Positions 9,501-16,192 of a stretch of DNA of 40,496 nt are shown piece after piece. The stretch comes from Aved-18 sp964606665 (GTDB lineage: Bacteria > Cyanobacteriota > Vampirovibrionia > Obscuribacterales > Obscuribacteraceae). The number at the start of each line of letters is the position of its first letter. The stretch's first letter is position 1. The stretch lies in the NCBI GenBank assembly GCA_964606665.1, contig CAZSHS010000039.1, positions 1 through 40,496 of the forward strand. Direction: 5' to 3'. Position numbers and translations under genes: made by a program. The notes under the pieces are model-generated. The model was given only the letters and a program-made list of their open reading frames with translations. It was not told where the DNA came from and did no database searches.

Positions 9501-9610
9501 TCCATCGGCATAGTCGAGACTGAGTAAATCCCAAGCCCAATGAGGGTGATGATGAGTATGAAATTGAATGCGCGATTTTCAAGCGCAAAGCGAATTAGTC
9601 TATTGAGCAT
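6533..9610 (-). CDS. CusA/CzcA family heavy-metal efflux RND permease
   Basis: A full-length (1025 residues) RND permease, with N-terminal LENRAFNFILII and two large periplasmic loops each following a first transmembrane helix. The HME-RND proton-relay motif DFGVVVDAGVVMAEN is present, with D393, D399 and E406 matching D402, D408 and E415 of CzcA. HME-RND pumps export divalent or monovalent metal ions across the envelope in complex with a membrane-fusion protein and an outer-membrane channel. Neither partner gene is in this window, so they must be encoded elsewhere or be shared. Which metal is moved cannot be read from the sequence. No strong ribosome binding site is seen before the ATG. The next gene upstream is a small exported protein 41 bases away, possibly co-transcribed. 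Confidence 0.92.
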   Translation of the reverse strand: MLNRLIRFALENRAFNFILIITLIGLGIYSVSTMPMDSYPDVSNVQVQIATEPENMAAEEVESLVTVPIEYSLNGLPFIKKVRSSSRFGFSLVTAIFDDNCDIYFARQLVQQRLLSISLPAGVPRPQLGPVVSSFSQIFMYYVTSDNHDLIETRTIQDWNIAKRLLSVQGVANVVTYGGWIKQYQVMLDQSKLKAYGLTVTDILNAVQQSNLNAGGSFIESGDEEIIIRGIGRIKTVSDIEDIVLKEEHGTPVTIKRLAQVSIGPAFRRGSASMNGKGEAVIGIVMSRKGVNTREVVEAVEHKIAKIQPTLPNGIKIVPFYNQKELVDKTMDTVKEVLMLSGSLVIVILAAVLMNIRVALIVSVVIPLSLLFSFIMMRFSGLSANLMTLGAVDFGVVVDAGVVMAENIYRRLSQIHEEYPDRKINTLGVILNAALEVGRPIAFSMVIIISVYLPLFALDGVEGKMFVPLALTFIYALVGALAVAIFIIPVLCFWFLKGKIKEKHNPLVEKIKDSYLSCLDRVIKRPVAVIIASGTLLLSTVCILPFLGSEFMPSLDEGSIWLRMRMPPSISHSRTIDYAKMVEQLMVKFPEVDIAVTRIGRSGLGSDVEGVDAADMYIGLKPRHTWKDQNKEHLVDRMAHEMDKIPGIMHSFSQPIADMVDDLITGIKADVGIKIFGPDLKTLDSLADKVRVSLSNLRGTADTSREPVIGAPELKITLNRHELARMGMKVHEVQDVVQASLAGKEVTEVIQGTRRFGVLVRLKKEQRDTPEMISNLTIQASDKAVVPLKSIADLRVERGAILINREDGQRRAAVMINIRGRDLGSWVKEAQDEIKREVPMPKGYSIVWGGQFENQQHAMQRLSIVVPIVLFLIFILLFFTFHSIRNAGLIMLNVPFATIGGVVALAISQQPVSVPALIGFIALFGVAVQNGVILVSYIMQAEKEGMTTLDAIKSGAEVRFRPVLMTALVAMMGLLPKLFSHGTGAEIQKPLATVVFGGLLSATIMTLLVLPTLYLMTSKPKEDAE

Positions 9611-9651
9611 TTAAGTATTCCGAAAGGATGCCATTTATCCAATCGGAAATA

Positions 9652-10002
9652 TTAAAGTCTTAAATTGCCAAATTCGAGCCAGAGTCCCTTGCTTAGCCAC
9701 TTTTTACTGCAAAATGATTCAAGCCGTGCAATTTTTGATGGAGGTGGCGATGAAAATAAATTTTGAACGAACATGACCATTTGACCAAGTTCTGGTTTGG
9801 TGAAACCGATACTTCCTAAAAAAGGGTCGACCGGTACAACATCTTCAAGGCTTATATCTTCTGCGTTATCTATTGAGCTATCTTCTACTTCTACGCTGTG
9901 CGCGGACCCTACAAAGGCATAGGTGGCATTGAAAAAGGAGCCGCCTAAAGCCGACATGAATGTGATTATGAGGATGGTCGAGAGCAGAAGATTGCGTTTC
10001 AT
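9652..10002 (-). CDS. Small exported hypothetical protein
   Basis: A 116-residue protein with a clear signal peptide (MKR followed by a ~20-residue hydrophobic segment, cleavage near ATYA). The mature part is acidic at first (EDSSIDNAEDISLEDVVP), and residues ~65-90 are hydrophobic and helical (GFTKPELGQMVMFVQNLF). The start is supported by AAAGG about 10 bases upstream. It sits 41 bases upstream of the RND pump gene in the same direction, so the two may be one transcript and the protein may be a small periplasmic accessory. That is inference from position only. I recognise no family. Confidence 0.55.
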   Translation of the reverse strand: MKRNLLLSTILIITFMSALGGSFFNATYAFVGSAHSVEVEDSSIDNAEDISLEDVVPVDPFLGSIGFTKPELGQMVMFVQNLFSSPPPSKIARLESFCSKKWLSKGLWLEFGNLRL

Positions 10003-10071
10003 TAATAGATGACCTTTGAGGCGATTATAACAGCGCTCAAATAAAGTGCTAGTTAAATCGACATAAAGAGG

Positions 10072-11058
10072 TTAGATTCTTTGGCGGAGTTGAACTTTTA
10101 CAAAAATAGGCATGTGATCTGACCCTAAGGCTGGTCCTATTTTTCGCTCTTGCACTTCAAAATCTTTGCTTATAAAAACATTGTCTATTGCTACAAAAGG
10201 TGGAATTACAATGTCTTTTATTATTTTGCCTTTTCGGGCTGGCCATGTAGGAATGGTGATGAAACCATCTTGTGTGTCTTTCAAGTTTGCATTATTCAAA
10301 AAAGATTTTATTGGTGAAGACCAGTTGGAACTATTGGTATCACCTAAGACAATTGTTGGATAATTTGTTTTTTTGATTTGTTTTTGCAGCGTTTGTAGTT
10401 CATTTTGTCTGTCATTGTAACCAGCAGGTGTTTGCATTGCCGATAAATGAAGTACGATAACATTGATAATTTGATTGTCTTTAATAATTTGAAATTGAAC
10501 TTGAGGATGTTTCGACACGCCTAGAAAATAAACTTGCGAACCCAATGCTCGATATTTGCTTAATACCGAAATTCCTGCACCTTTTAAAATGTGCATGCAA
10601 GTAGGATACTCGAGCTTTTCTACTGCGTCAGCCCATTCTTTTCCAGACTCAGTTAAAACTACAATATCGGGGTCTTTTTCTTTGCAATATGCGATAAATG
10701 AATCGATATTATTGTTATGCTGAAATTCGGTATTAAAATTGAGAATTTTGATTTCATTTTTTGATTCTACTTTCGGCATAGATTCGGCTTTTTTATCGAG
10801 CATATGTCCTGCGCCAAAAATAGTCTGAATACCAATGACTGTTAGTAAAACTGTCGCACAAAACGAGATGGCGGCGTTATTGCGCAAAAGCGTAATTAAA
10901 AGAATCAATCCAAGCGGCACAATTAGAAGCAGTCTTGCCTGTGAGAACAAGTCGCACAAGTAATTGCCTTCTACAAATGAAAGAGCATAAAAAAGTCCTG
11001 TCCCCACAATGATGGGAAAGAAGAAAACAGTTGTGAATCTGGGCAATTTAAGGAACAT
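10072..11058 (-). CDS. Membrane-anchored endonuclease/exonuclease/phosphatase (EEP) family protein
   Basis: A 328-residue protein with three N-terminal transmembrane helices (about residues 9-30, 40-60 and 65-85) followed by an EEP-fold domain. The metal and catalytic motifs are in order: LNFNTEF, VLTESGKEW (metal-binding Glu), VLHLS, LGDTNSS (Asp/Asn pair) and GSDHMPIF (the terminal SDH). This matches the YafD-like group of bacterial membrane EEP proteins, whose substrates (nucleic acid, phospholipid or other phosphodiester) are unknown. The membrane helices suggest the catalytic domain faces the periplasm or membrane surface. It is divergently transcribed from the DUF6929-like gene, with 67 bases between the starts. 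Confidence 0.85.
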   Translation of the reverse strand: MFLKLPRFTTVFFFPIIVGTGLFYALSFVEGNYLCDLFSQARLLLIVPLGLILLITLLRNNAAISFCATVLLTVIGIQTIFGAGHMLDKKAESMPKVESKNEIKILNFNTEFQHNNNIDSFIAYCKEKDPDIVVLTESGKEWADAVEKLEYPTCMHILKGAGISVLSKYRALGSQVYFLGVSKHPQVQFQIIKDNQIINVIVLHLSAMQTPAGYNDRQNELQTLQKQIKKTNYPTIVLGDTNSSNWSSPIKSFLNNANLKDTQDGFITIPTWPARKGKIIKDIVIPPFVAIDNVFISKDFEVQERKIGPALGSDHMPIFVKVQLRQRI

Positions 11059-11125
11059 TGGTCTGTTTTAACTGTGTTTAAGTGCTAGACTCAGAGCCAT
11101 GCAGTAAATTCTACTCGATTGGGGC

Positions 11126-12118
11126 GTGTTTCGCTTGAAAACGGTTAGTGTAAATAAAATTCGTGATTTTAATATTGAGCCTACAAGGGCAGAAAGACCC
11201 GACTATGTTTTTGCTGCAAGTGGTCTTGTGAAGCTTGGCGACAAAATATTTGTGGTTGCAGACGACGAATTGCATTTAGCCGAGTTTGACTTGAAAGATA
11301 AGAAAAAGCCTGGCAAATGGTATCGCATGCTGTCTGGAGATCTGCCTTTAGAATATAAACCACGCAAAAAAGCAAAACCAGATCTTGAAGCACTCACTTA
11401 TTTGAACCCGTATCAGTATGCCCCTTACGGTGCGCTTCTTGCGGTTCCGTCCATGTCTAAAGCTAATCGAGTAGAAGGCGTTTTACTTGTACTTGATAAA
11501 ACAGGACAGATAAGCGGACAGCCTTTGCCAATAGATTTTTCTAAGTTACAAGAACATCTTTCTATTCAATTTCCTGGATTAAACATAGAAGGAATTACTG
11601 TCGACAATGAAACTGCAAGGCTTTATCAGCGCGGCAATCGCAAGCAAGGTCAAAATGCAGTTATAGACTTCAAAGCAAAAGATTTTTTGCGCGACTTGCA
11701 TGATACGCACACTCCAAAGCCAGAAAATATTTTTTGCACCAAAGAATTTGATCTGGGCATACTTGATGGTCAGGTGCTTGGATTTACTGATGCTATATGT
11801 TTAGACGAGGCGCATATTTTATTTCTTGCTGCAGCAGAAGATACAGACGATGCATACAAAGATGGAAAATGTTTTGGCTCTGTAGTGGGATTGATGAATT
11901 CAAACGGAGCGGTCAAAGGGATTTTAAGCCTTGAGGGAAAGCAAAAATTCGAAGGTCTTTGTGTGCGCTCGCGCGACAAAAAACAGATAGAATTATATTT
12001 GGTGGCAGATACTGATGACGAAACAAAGCCGTCGGCTCTTTATGCCGTAAGTGTTAATTTAAAAGATTTTGAAACGCTTGAATCAGCCGTTCCTTTTGAA
12101 CGCGAGACATTTGTTTGA
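11126..12118 (+). CDS. DUF6929-like predicted beta-propeller protein
   Basis: A 330-residue cytosolic protein without signal peptide or membrane segment, GTG start. The repeated short beta-strand pattern and the conserved blocks DLEALTYL, PYGALLAVPS, NRVEGVLLVLD, NIEGITV and LYQRGN match the family I know as DUF6929, which looks like a beta-propeller. Function unknown. Its 3' end overlaps the convergent GIY-YIG gene by 65 bases. The family label is from memory of the motifs and has not been searched. Confidence 0.68.
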   Translation: MFRLKTVSVNKIRDFNIEPTRAERPDYVFAASGLVKLGDKIFVVADDELHLAEFDLKDKKKPGKWYRMLSGDLPLEYKPRKKAKPDLEALTYLNPYQYAPYGALLAVPSMSKANRVEGVLLVLDKTGQISGQPLPIDFSKLQEHLSIQFPGLNIEGITVDNETARLYQRGNRKQGQNAVIDFKAKDFLRDLHDTHTPKPENIFCTKEFDLGILDGQVLGFTDAICLDEAHILFLAAAEDTDDAYKDGKCFGSVVGLMNSNGAVKGILSLEGKQKFEGLCVRSRDKKQIELYLVADTDDETKPSALYAVSVNLKDFETLESAVPFERETFV

Positions 12119-12320
12119 TTTGATATTCAAGCTGCTGTGCTTGGGAGCGACTTTCAGATGCCTGGCAATACACTAGTTTTACAGGACCGCGGGTGCGAGT
12201 ATACTTGGCGCCTTTGCCAGAGTTGTGAGCCAACACGCGTGCAGCAATATCGTTTGTCCACCCGGTGTAATAGGTGTTGTCTGCGCAATGCAAAATATAA
12301 GTGTAATTATCTAGACTCAT
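12054..12320 (-). CDS. GIY-YIG domain protein, UPF0213/YhbQ type
   Basis: An 88-residue single-domain GIY-YIG protein. The motifs are YTYILHCADNTYYTGWTND (with the two-part GIY/YIG core as YIL...YTGW), an ARVLAHNSGKGAKYTR segment with the catalytic Arg, and a conserved RGPVKLVY. Length and layout match UPF0213 proteins such as YhbQ. Members are small nuclease-like proteins with no settled role in most bacteria. It converges with, and overlaps by 65 bases, the 3' end of the DUF6929-like gene, so the last ~20 codons of both are constrained on opposite strands. Confidence 0.88.
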   Translation of the reverse strand: MSLDNYTYILHCADNTYYTGWTNDIAARVLAHNSGKGAKYTRTRGPVKLVYCQASESRSQAQQLEYQIKQMSRVQKERLIQAFQNLLN

Positions 12321-12335
12321 ACTAAAAATTATAAA

Positions 12336-12998
12336 CTAAGGAATTTCAAAACGATATCCGCTGCCGTAAACGGCATGTATGACCTCTGTACCGGGAAGGG
12401 CTTTTGCCACTTTCTTGCGTAAGTTTTTTATGTGACTGTCGATTACTCTGTCAAAGACCATTTCGTCCTTTTCGTAACACAAATCGAGCAACTGGGTTCT
12501 TGAATAAACGCGCCCTGGTTTGCTCATGAACTGTTTGAGCAGACGATATTCAGTTGGGGTTAAATCTAGAGTGATACCATTAACAGTGATTCTGTTTTTT
12601 NNNNNNNNNNTGCCGGTGGCAATATTCTGCGCTCTTTTAAAAATAGACTTAATTCTTAGAATCACTTCGCGCGGGCTGAACGGCTTGCAAATGTAATCGT
12701 CTGCACCAAGTTCTAAGCCAAGTAATCTATCGAGTTCGTCTACCCGTGCGCTGATTATAATAATTGGCACTTCTGAAAATTTGCGTATTTCTTTGCAAAT
12801 TTCAAGTCCGTCCATCACAGGCAGCATTACATCTAATAAAATCAAATCTGGAGACTCTGCTCGAACCATGTCTACAACGCCTGCACCAGTGTCTTTGTGC
12901 TTGCCTATATATCCAGACTTGTTTAAATATTCAAGCAAAATTTCAGCGATTCCCGCTTCGTCTTCCACTACTAAAACTGTTTTTTTTTCGTCAGTCAT
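12336..12998 (-). CDS. BaeR-like OmpR/PhoB-family response regulator (contains scaffold gap)
   Basis: About 220 residues. The receiver domain has the acidic pair E12/D13, phosphoacceptor D56 (LILLDVMLP), S83 and K105 (ICKPFSPRE). A winged-helix DNA-binding domain follows (LTPTEYRLLK, RVIDSHIKNLRKK, YGSGYRFE). The block DRLLGLELGADDYICKPFSPRE and the RTIDSHIKNLR-type helix resemble E. coli BaeR closely. I chose the ATG at 12998, which overlaps the end of the kinase gene by 8 bases and removes a spurious 16-residue extension. The 10-N gap (12601-12610) falls in the interdomain linker and both sides are in one frame. It is the last gene of the seven-gene operon. The family binds tandem direct repeats, and such repeats lie upstream of the operon. 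Confidence 0.88.
   Translation of the reverse strand: MTDEKKTVLVVEDEAGIAEILLEYLNKSGYIGKHKDTGAGVVDMVRAESPDLILLDVMLPVMDGLEICKEIRKFSEVPIIIISARVDELDRLLGLELGADDYICKPFSPREVILRIKSIFKRAQNIATGXXXXKNRITVNGITLDLTPTEYRLLKQFMSKPGRVYSRTQLLDLCYEKDEMVFDRVIDSHIKNLRKKVAKALPGTEVIHAVYGSGYRFEIP
12601..12610. other. Scaffold gap (10 N)
   Basis: Ten undetermined bases in the linker of the response regulator gene. The frame is the same on both sides, so the true length is 1 modulo 3. Confidence 0.95.
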
Positions 12999-14037
12999 TT
13001 TTTTGTTCTTTGTCTTGTGAGTCAGTTTTTGCCAGGGGCAAAACAATTTCTATTCTTACTCCGCCAAGTGGAGAACTCAATGCTTGAATTGAGCCATTGT
13101 GAATTTCGATAATATTTTTGCAAATTGAAAGTCCAAGCCCAGCACCCCCAAACGTTCGGCTACGTGATACTTCGCCTCTAAAGAAGCGATCAAACATTTG
13201 AGTTAGAGTTTCTTGTGAGGCGCCCGGTTCTGAGTCGTCAAAATGAATGGTGGCATTATTCTTGTCTTGAGTAACAGTTACTTTTAAATTGCCTCCTTCG
13301 TTAGTGTAACGAATAGAATTTTCAAGCAAGTTGAAAAATACCTGTTTCAGTCGGTTTTGGTCACCATTTACAATCGATGAAGTGGGCATCAGAATTTCTA
13401 GTTTTAATTGTTTTTCGGCAAAGCGCTCAGAAAAGGAGTCGAGTGCTTCTTGAATGGTTAAAACTAAATCGGTAGGAGTAGACGAGTGGCGCAGAGTACC
13501 AATATCGAAACGAGCTAGCCAATGCAAATCTTCTACTAGTTTACTAAGTCCAAGAATGTCTTTGTGTAATGTGTTCAAACTTTTGGGAGTGACTTCGCGA
13601 ACACCGTCTTGAAATGCTTCTACCTGGGCTTGAATGATTGAAAGTGGAGTGCGAAGCTCGTGTGAGGTGTTGGCTATCCATTGACGTTGAGCGCTGTTGC
13701 GTCGCTCTAGTGCTGCAGCTAATTCGTTTAGTTCGGTTGCCAAGGCACTCAAGTCGTCGTCGCCTTCTACTTCTATGCGAGCACTCCAGTCGCCCTGAGA
13801 CATTTTCTTGGCACTATTTTTCATACTATTTATAGTGGCTAAAATTCTCCTAGGAATGACAATGGCAGAAGCTGCCACCACAATAAATAAAATCAATGCC
13901 GCAATAGATAGCTTGACCCCTTGCTCGGCTAAGAATTCTGGACTGCCTTTTATTAGGGCAAGTGCTATACAAGCAACAAGAGCGCTTGATACTAGAATTA
14001 TTTGATTAATCAGTCTGAGCGATTGATTGATTTTCAC
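12991..14037 (-). CDS. BaeS-like membrane sensor histidine kinase
   Basis: A 348-residue kinase with two close N-terminal transmembrane helices (about residues 8-27 and 40-60), leaving almost no periplasmic sensor loop. A HAMP domain follows (LATINSMKNSAKKMSQGDW, residues ~68-115), then a HisKA H-box with phosphoacceptor H126 (SHELRTPLS), then a catalytic domain with N-box LLENSIRYT, a DSEPGAS segment, FDRFFRGE and GGAGLGLSICKN. The DSxPG and sRsRxxGGAGLGL pattern is typical of BaeS. Because the helices are so close, it probably senses a membrane signal or a partner protein, perhaps the fusion transporter encoded just before it; this is inference. The GTG start overlaps the preceding gene by 32 bases, and its 3' end overlaps the regulator by 8. 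Confidence 0.9.
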   Translation of the reverse strand: MKINQSLRLINQIILVSSALVACIALALIKGSPEFLAEQGVKLSIAALILFIVVAASAIVIPRRILATINSMKNSAKKMSQGDWSARIEVEGDDDLSALATELNELAAALERRNSAQRQWIANTSHELRTPLSIIQAQVEAFQDGVREVTPKSLNTLHKDILGLSKLVEDLHWLARFDIGTLRHSSTPTDLVLTIQEALDSFSERFAEKQLKLEILMPTSSIVNGDQNRLKQVFFNLLENSIRYTNEGGNLKVTVTQDKNNATIHFDDSEPGASQETLTQMFDRFFRGEVSRSRTFGGAGLGLSICKNIIEIHNGSIQALSSPLGGVRIEIVLPLAKTDSQDKEQKND

Positions 14038-16192
14038 GACAAAATATTGTTCTTATCCCTGGTATGCCATTATCCGCTCTTCTGCCCTGTCCTACAAGCG
14101 TAGCTGTCAGTATGGTTTTATCATTTTCATTCATCTCAAGAGCCACAAGCCCAAGCGATTCGCACAATTTAGCTGTGCTTGTATAAGTAATTGTGCCGCC
14201 GGTATATGTTTTTATCTTTTGAGTTGCAGTTTGAGTCCAGTTGTTTTTCAATGGCTCCCAGAAGCGTTCAAGCTTGCTTTTGGTGCAACTATTAAACGGA
14301 TTTAGAAACTGATTATAAGTCTGGATAAAATAATTGGCGGGCAATAAATGTCTAGGTACAAGGTCGTACCAAGTCGCTTGACCTTCAATCAATGGCGATA
14401 AGCCAACAGAAAGAATAAAAGCATCAAGCACAAGATCTTTTGGACCCTGACGATTCCAGAATGCTACAAGATCGTCGCTTACGCTAAATGCAACATATGC
14501 GCCTTTATCGCTCACTAAATAAAACTGGCCAGAAGGATCGAGCACCACATCAAATACAGAAGAATTTACTTTGCCCCTGATATTAGTATCAAATTGCAAG
14601 CGACTGCCGACATTTAAATGAAAGGCGCGCTTCAGGGCGGCATTTCTTGTTGGCATCATTATTGAATCTGATTCTTTTGGTCTTGAACAAAGCGTGTAAT
14701 TTTGTGATTGTCCAGAAAGAATGACTGCATGAGTAAAATGAAAAGGCAGTGTTTGACTGCTTAAATTCATATCGCCATGAATACTCAAGTGTAAATGGGG
14801 TTGTGGTGAGCGACCGGAGTTTCCGGACAATGCAAGTTCTTGTCCCGGCACTACTCTGTCGTATTTATTTAGTTTGAAACTATTTTGTTGTAAATGAGCC
14901 AGGACCAAGAATCCATTTGTATCAAGCTGTATTATTATGTAATTTCCCCAATTGTTCACAGTGTCTACTTCGCCTGGAAAATTATCTTTGTGGTGCGAAC
15001 AAAAGTCGACAATAGTGCCATAAACTGGAGAAACAACGGGTTGACCAAAACAATGATAGTCTGTCAAATTAGACCCGTCACCAGTGAAACTTTTATTGTC
15101 TTTTAGTTTGAACAGGTCTATAGAGTAGTGCCACTCCTTTTGATGAGTGTGTTTGCCACCAAATGCTTGATAAACGTTCCATATGCCGGTAACTGGAAGT
15201 CTCACTGCAATACTTGTCTGGTCTACTCCTCGAATTTCAGCCATTTTTTGTTCGTCTATTGTAGATTCAGGCAGAGCTGGTTTTGCCAGCCAGAATTTAG
15301 ACCATGCACCGCCGCGTGCTGGACTAAGTGCAATAATTATTGCGTAAGTGGTAATTACAAAGGGCAATGCAAGCGCAGGCAGTCCAATTGACCACAAATG
15401 ATGTTCTATTGCCAGAGAAAGAATAGAGGCAAGTAAAGCAGATAGAATGGCAATAAGAATGCTTCTATATCCAGGTTTAGAATATAGTCCACCAATTACC
15501 GCACCGGTCAAAACACCGTTCATTTGTGCCACTAGAGCCGTAATTGAACCTAGCGGAATATTTATGAGCTGTAGTGTCATGGCAATTACAAGAGCTAGAC
15601 CTAAAGTTAGTGTGGCTAAATACGGCGATGATGCAAGAAAGGCAAGTAATACCAAAATGGCACCAAGTACAGTACCGCTAAAATAGATAGAACCAACACC
15701 AGATATGTAAGAAGCTGTCCAGGATAACTCTGGTACTGGTATCAAAGAGAAGAAGGTAAATGCAGTGCCTGGTACTATCAACGCCAGTTTGAACGTTTGT
15801 GCGAGTGAAATGAGGACACAGCCGGCAAATACATAGGGAACTCCTAGTACTGGCAATTTGTATGTGCGAGTTAACACATCGCCGAAAACGGCACTGCTTA
15901 GAACTACTAACACAGAGCCAAATAAAAGTAAAAACATAGATGCAACGCTTGGCACATATAGCGAGCCTACAAGCATCCCGAGTAATAACCCGTTTATGAT
16001 TTCAATAGCTTCGCTATCTTTGGAAAAGCTGAGCAAACGTCTAATTAATAGCACCAGTGACGCACCCAGTATGCCTGTAAGACCTGTGAGAGGACAGAGC
16101 ATTGAGCACAAAAACAATAGTGAAATTGACAACGGATGGCTCAATCCAAAAAAGGAGCCGTAACTCAAAAAAACAGAAGAAATTGTTTTCAT
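14006..16192 (-). CDS. Urea-transporter-like membrane domain fused to an M23 peptidase domain
   Basis: A 728-residue two-domain protein. Residues ~15-290 are polytopic and carry the duplicated urea-transporter signature, LPVLGVPYVF at 113 and LPALALPFVI at 271, plus the early NGLLLGMLVG block. Residues ~340-490 are an M23 (LytM-type) metallopeptidase domain with a complete zinc/catalytic set: HYSID (H355, D359), LAHLQ (H433) and HLH (H466, H468). The last ~240 residues are unassigned. M23 enzymes usually cleave peptide cross-links in cell wall or small Gly-rich peptides. Urea-transporter-fold proteins are channels for urea and similar small amides. The start overlaps the PLP gene as ATGA. Activity and substrate are unknown, but both domains look intact. 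Confidence 0.85.
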   Translation of the reverse strand: MKTISSVFLSYGSFFGLSHPLSISLLFLCSMLCPLTGLTGILGASLVLLIRRLLSFSKDSEAIEIINGLLLGMLVGSLYVPSVASMFLLLFGSVLVVLSSAVFGDVLTRTYKLPVLGVPYVFAGCVLISLAQTFKLALIVPGTAFTFFSLIPVPELSWTASYISGVGSIYFSGTVLGAILVLLAFLASSPYLATLTLGLALVIAMTLQLINIPLGSITALVAQMNGVLTGAVIGGLYSKPGYRSILIAILSALLASILSLAIEHHLWSIGLPALALPFVITTYAIIIALSPARGGAWSKFWLAKPALPESTIDEQKMAEIRGVDQTSIAVRLPVTGIWNVYQAFGGKHTHQKEWHYSIDLFKLKDNKSFTGDGSNLTDYHCFGQPVVSPVYGTIVDFCSHHKDNFPGEVDTVNNWGNYIIIQLDTNGFLVLAHLQQNSFKLNKYDRVVPGQELALSGNSGRSPQPHLHLSIHGDMNLSSQTLPFHFTHAVILSGQSQNYTLCSRPKESDSIMMPTRNAALKRAFHLNVGSRLQFDTNIRGKVNSSVFDVVLDPSGQFYLVSDKGAYVAFSVSDDLVAFWNRQGPKDLVLDAFILSVGLSPLIEGQATWYDLVPRHLLPANYFIQTYNQFLNPFNSCTKSKLERFWEPLKNNWTQTATQKIKTYTGGTITYTSTAKLCESLGLVALEMNENDKTILTATLVGQGRRADNGIPGIRTIFCRENQSIAQTD

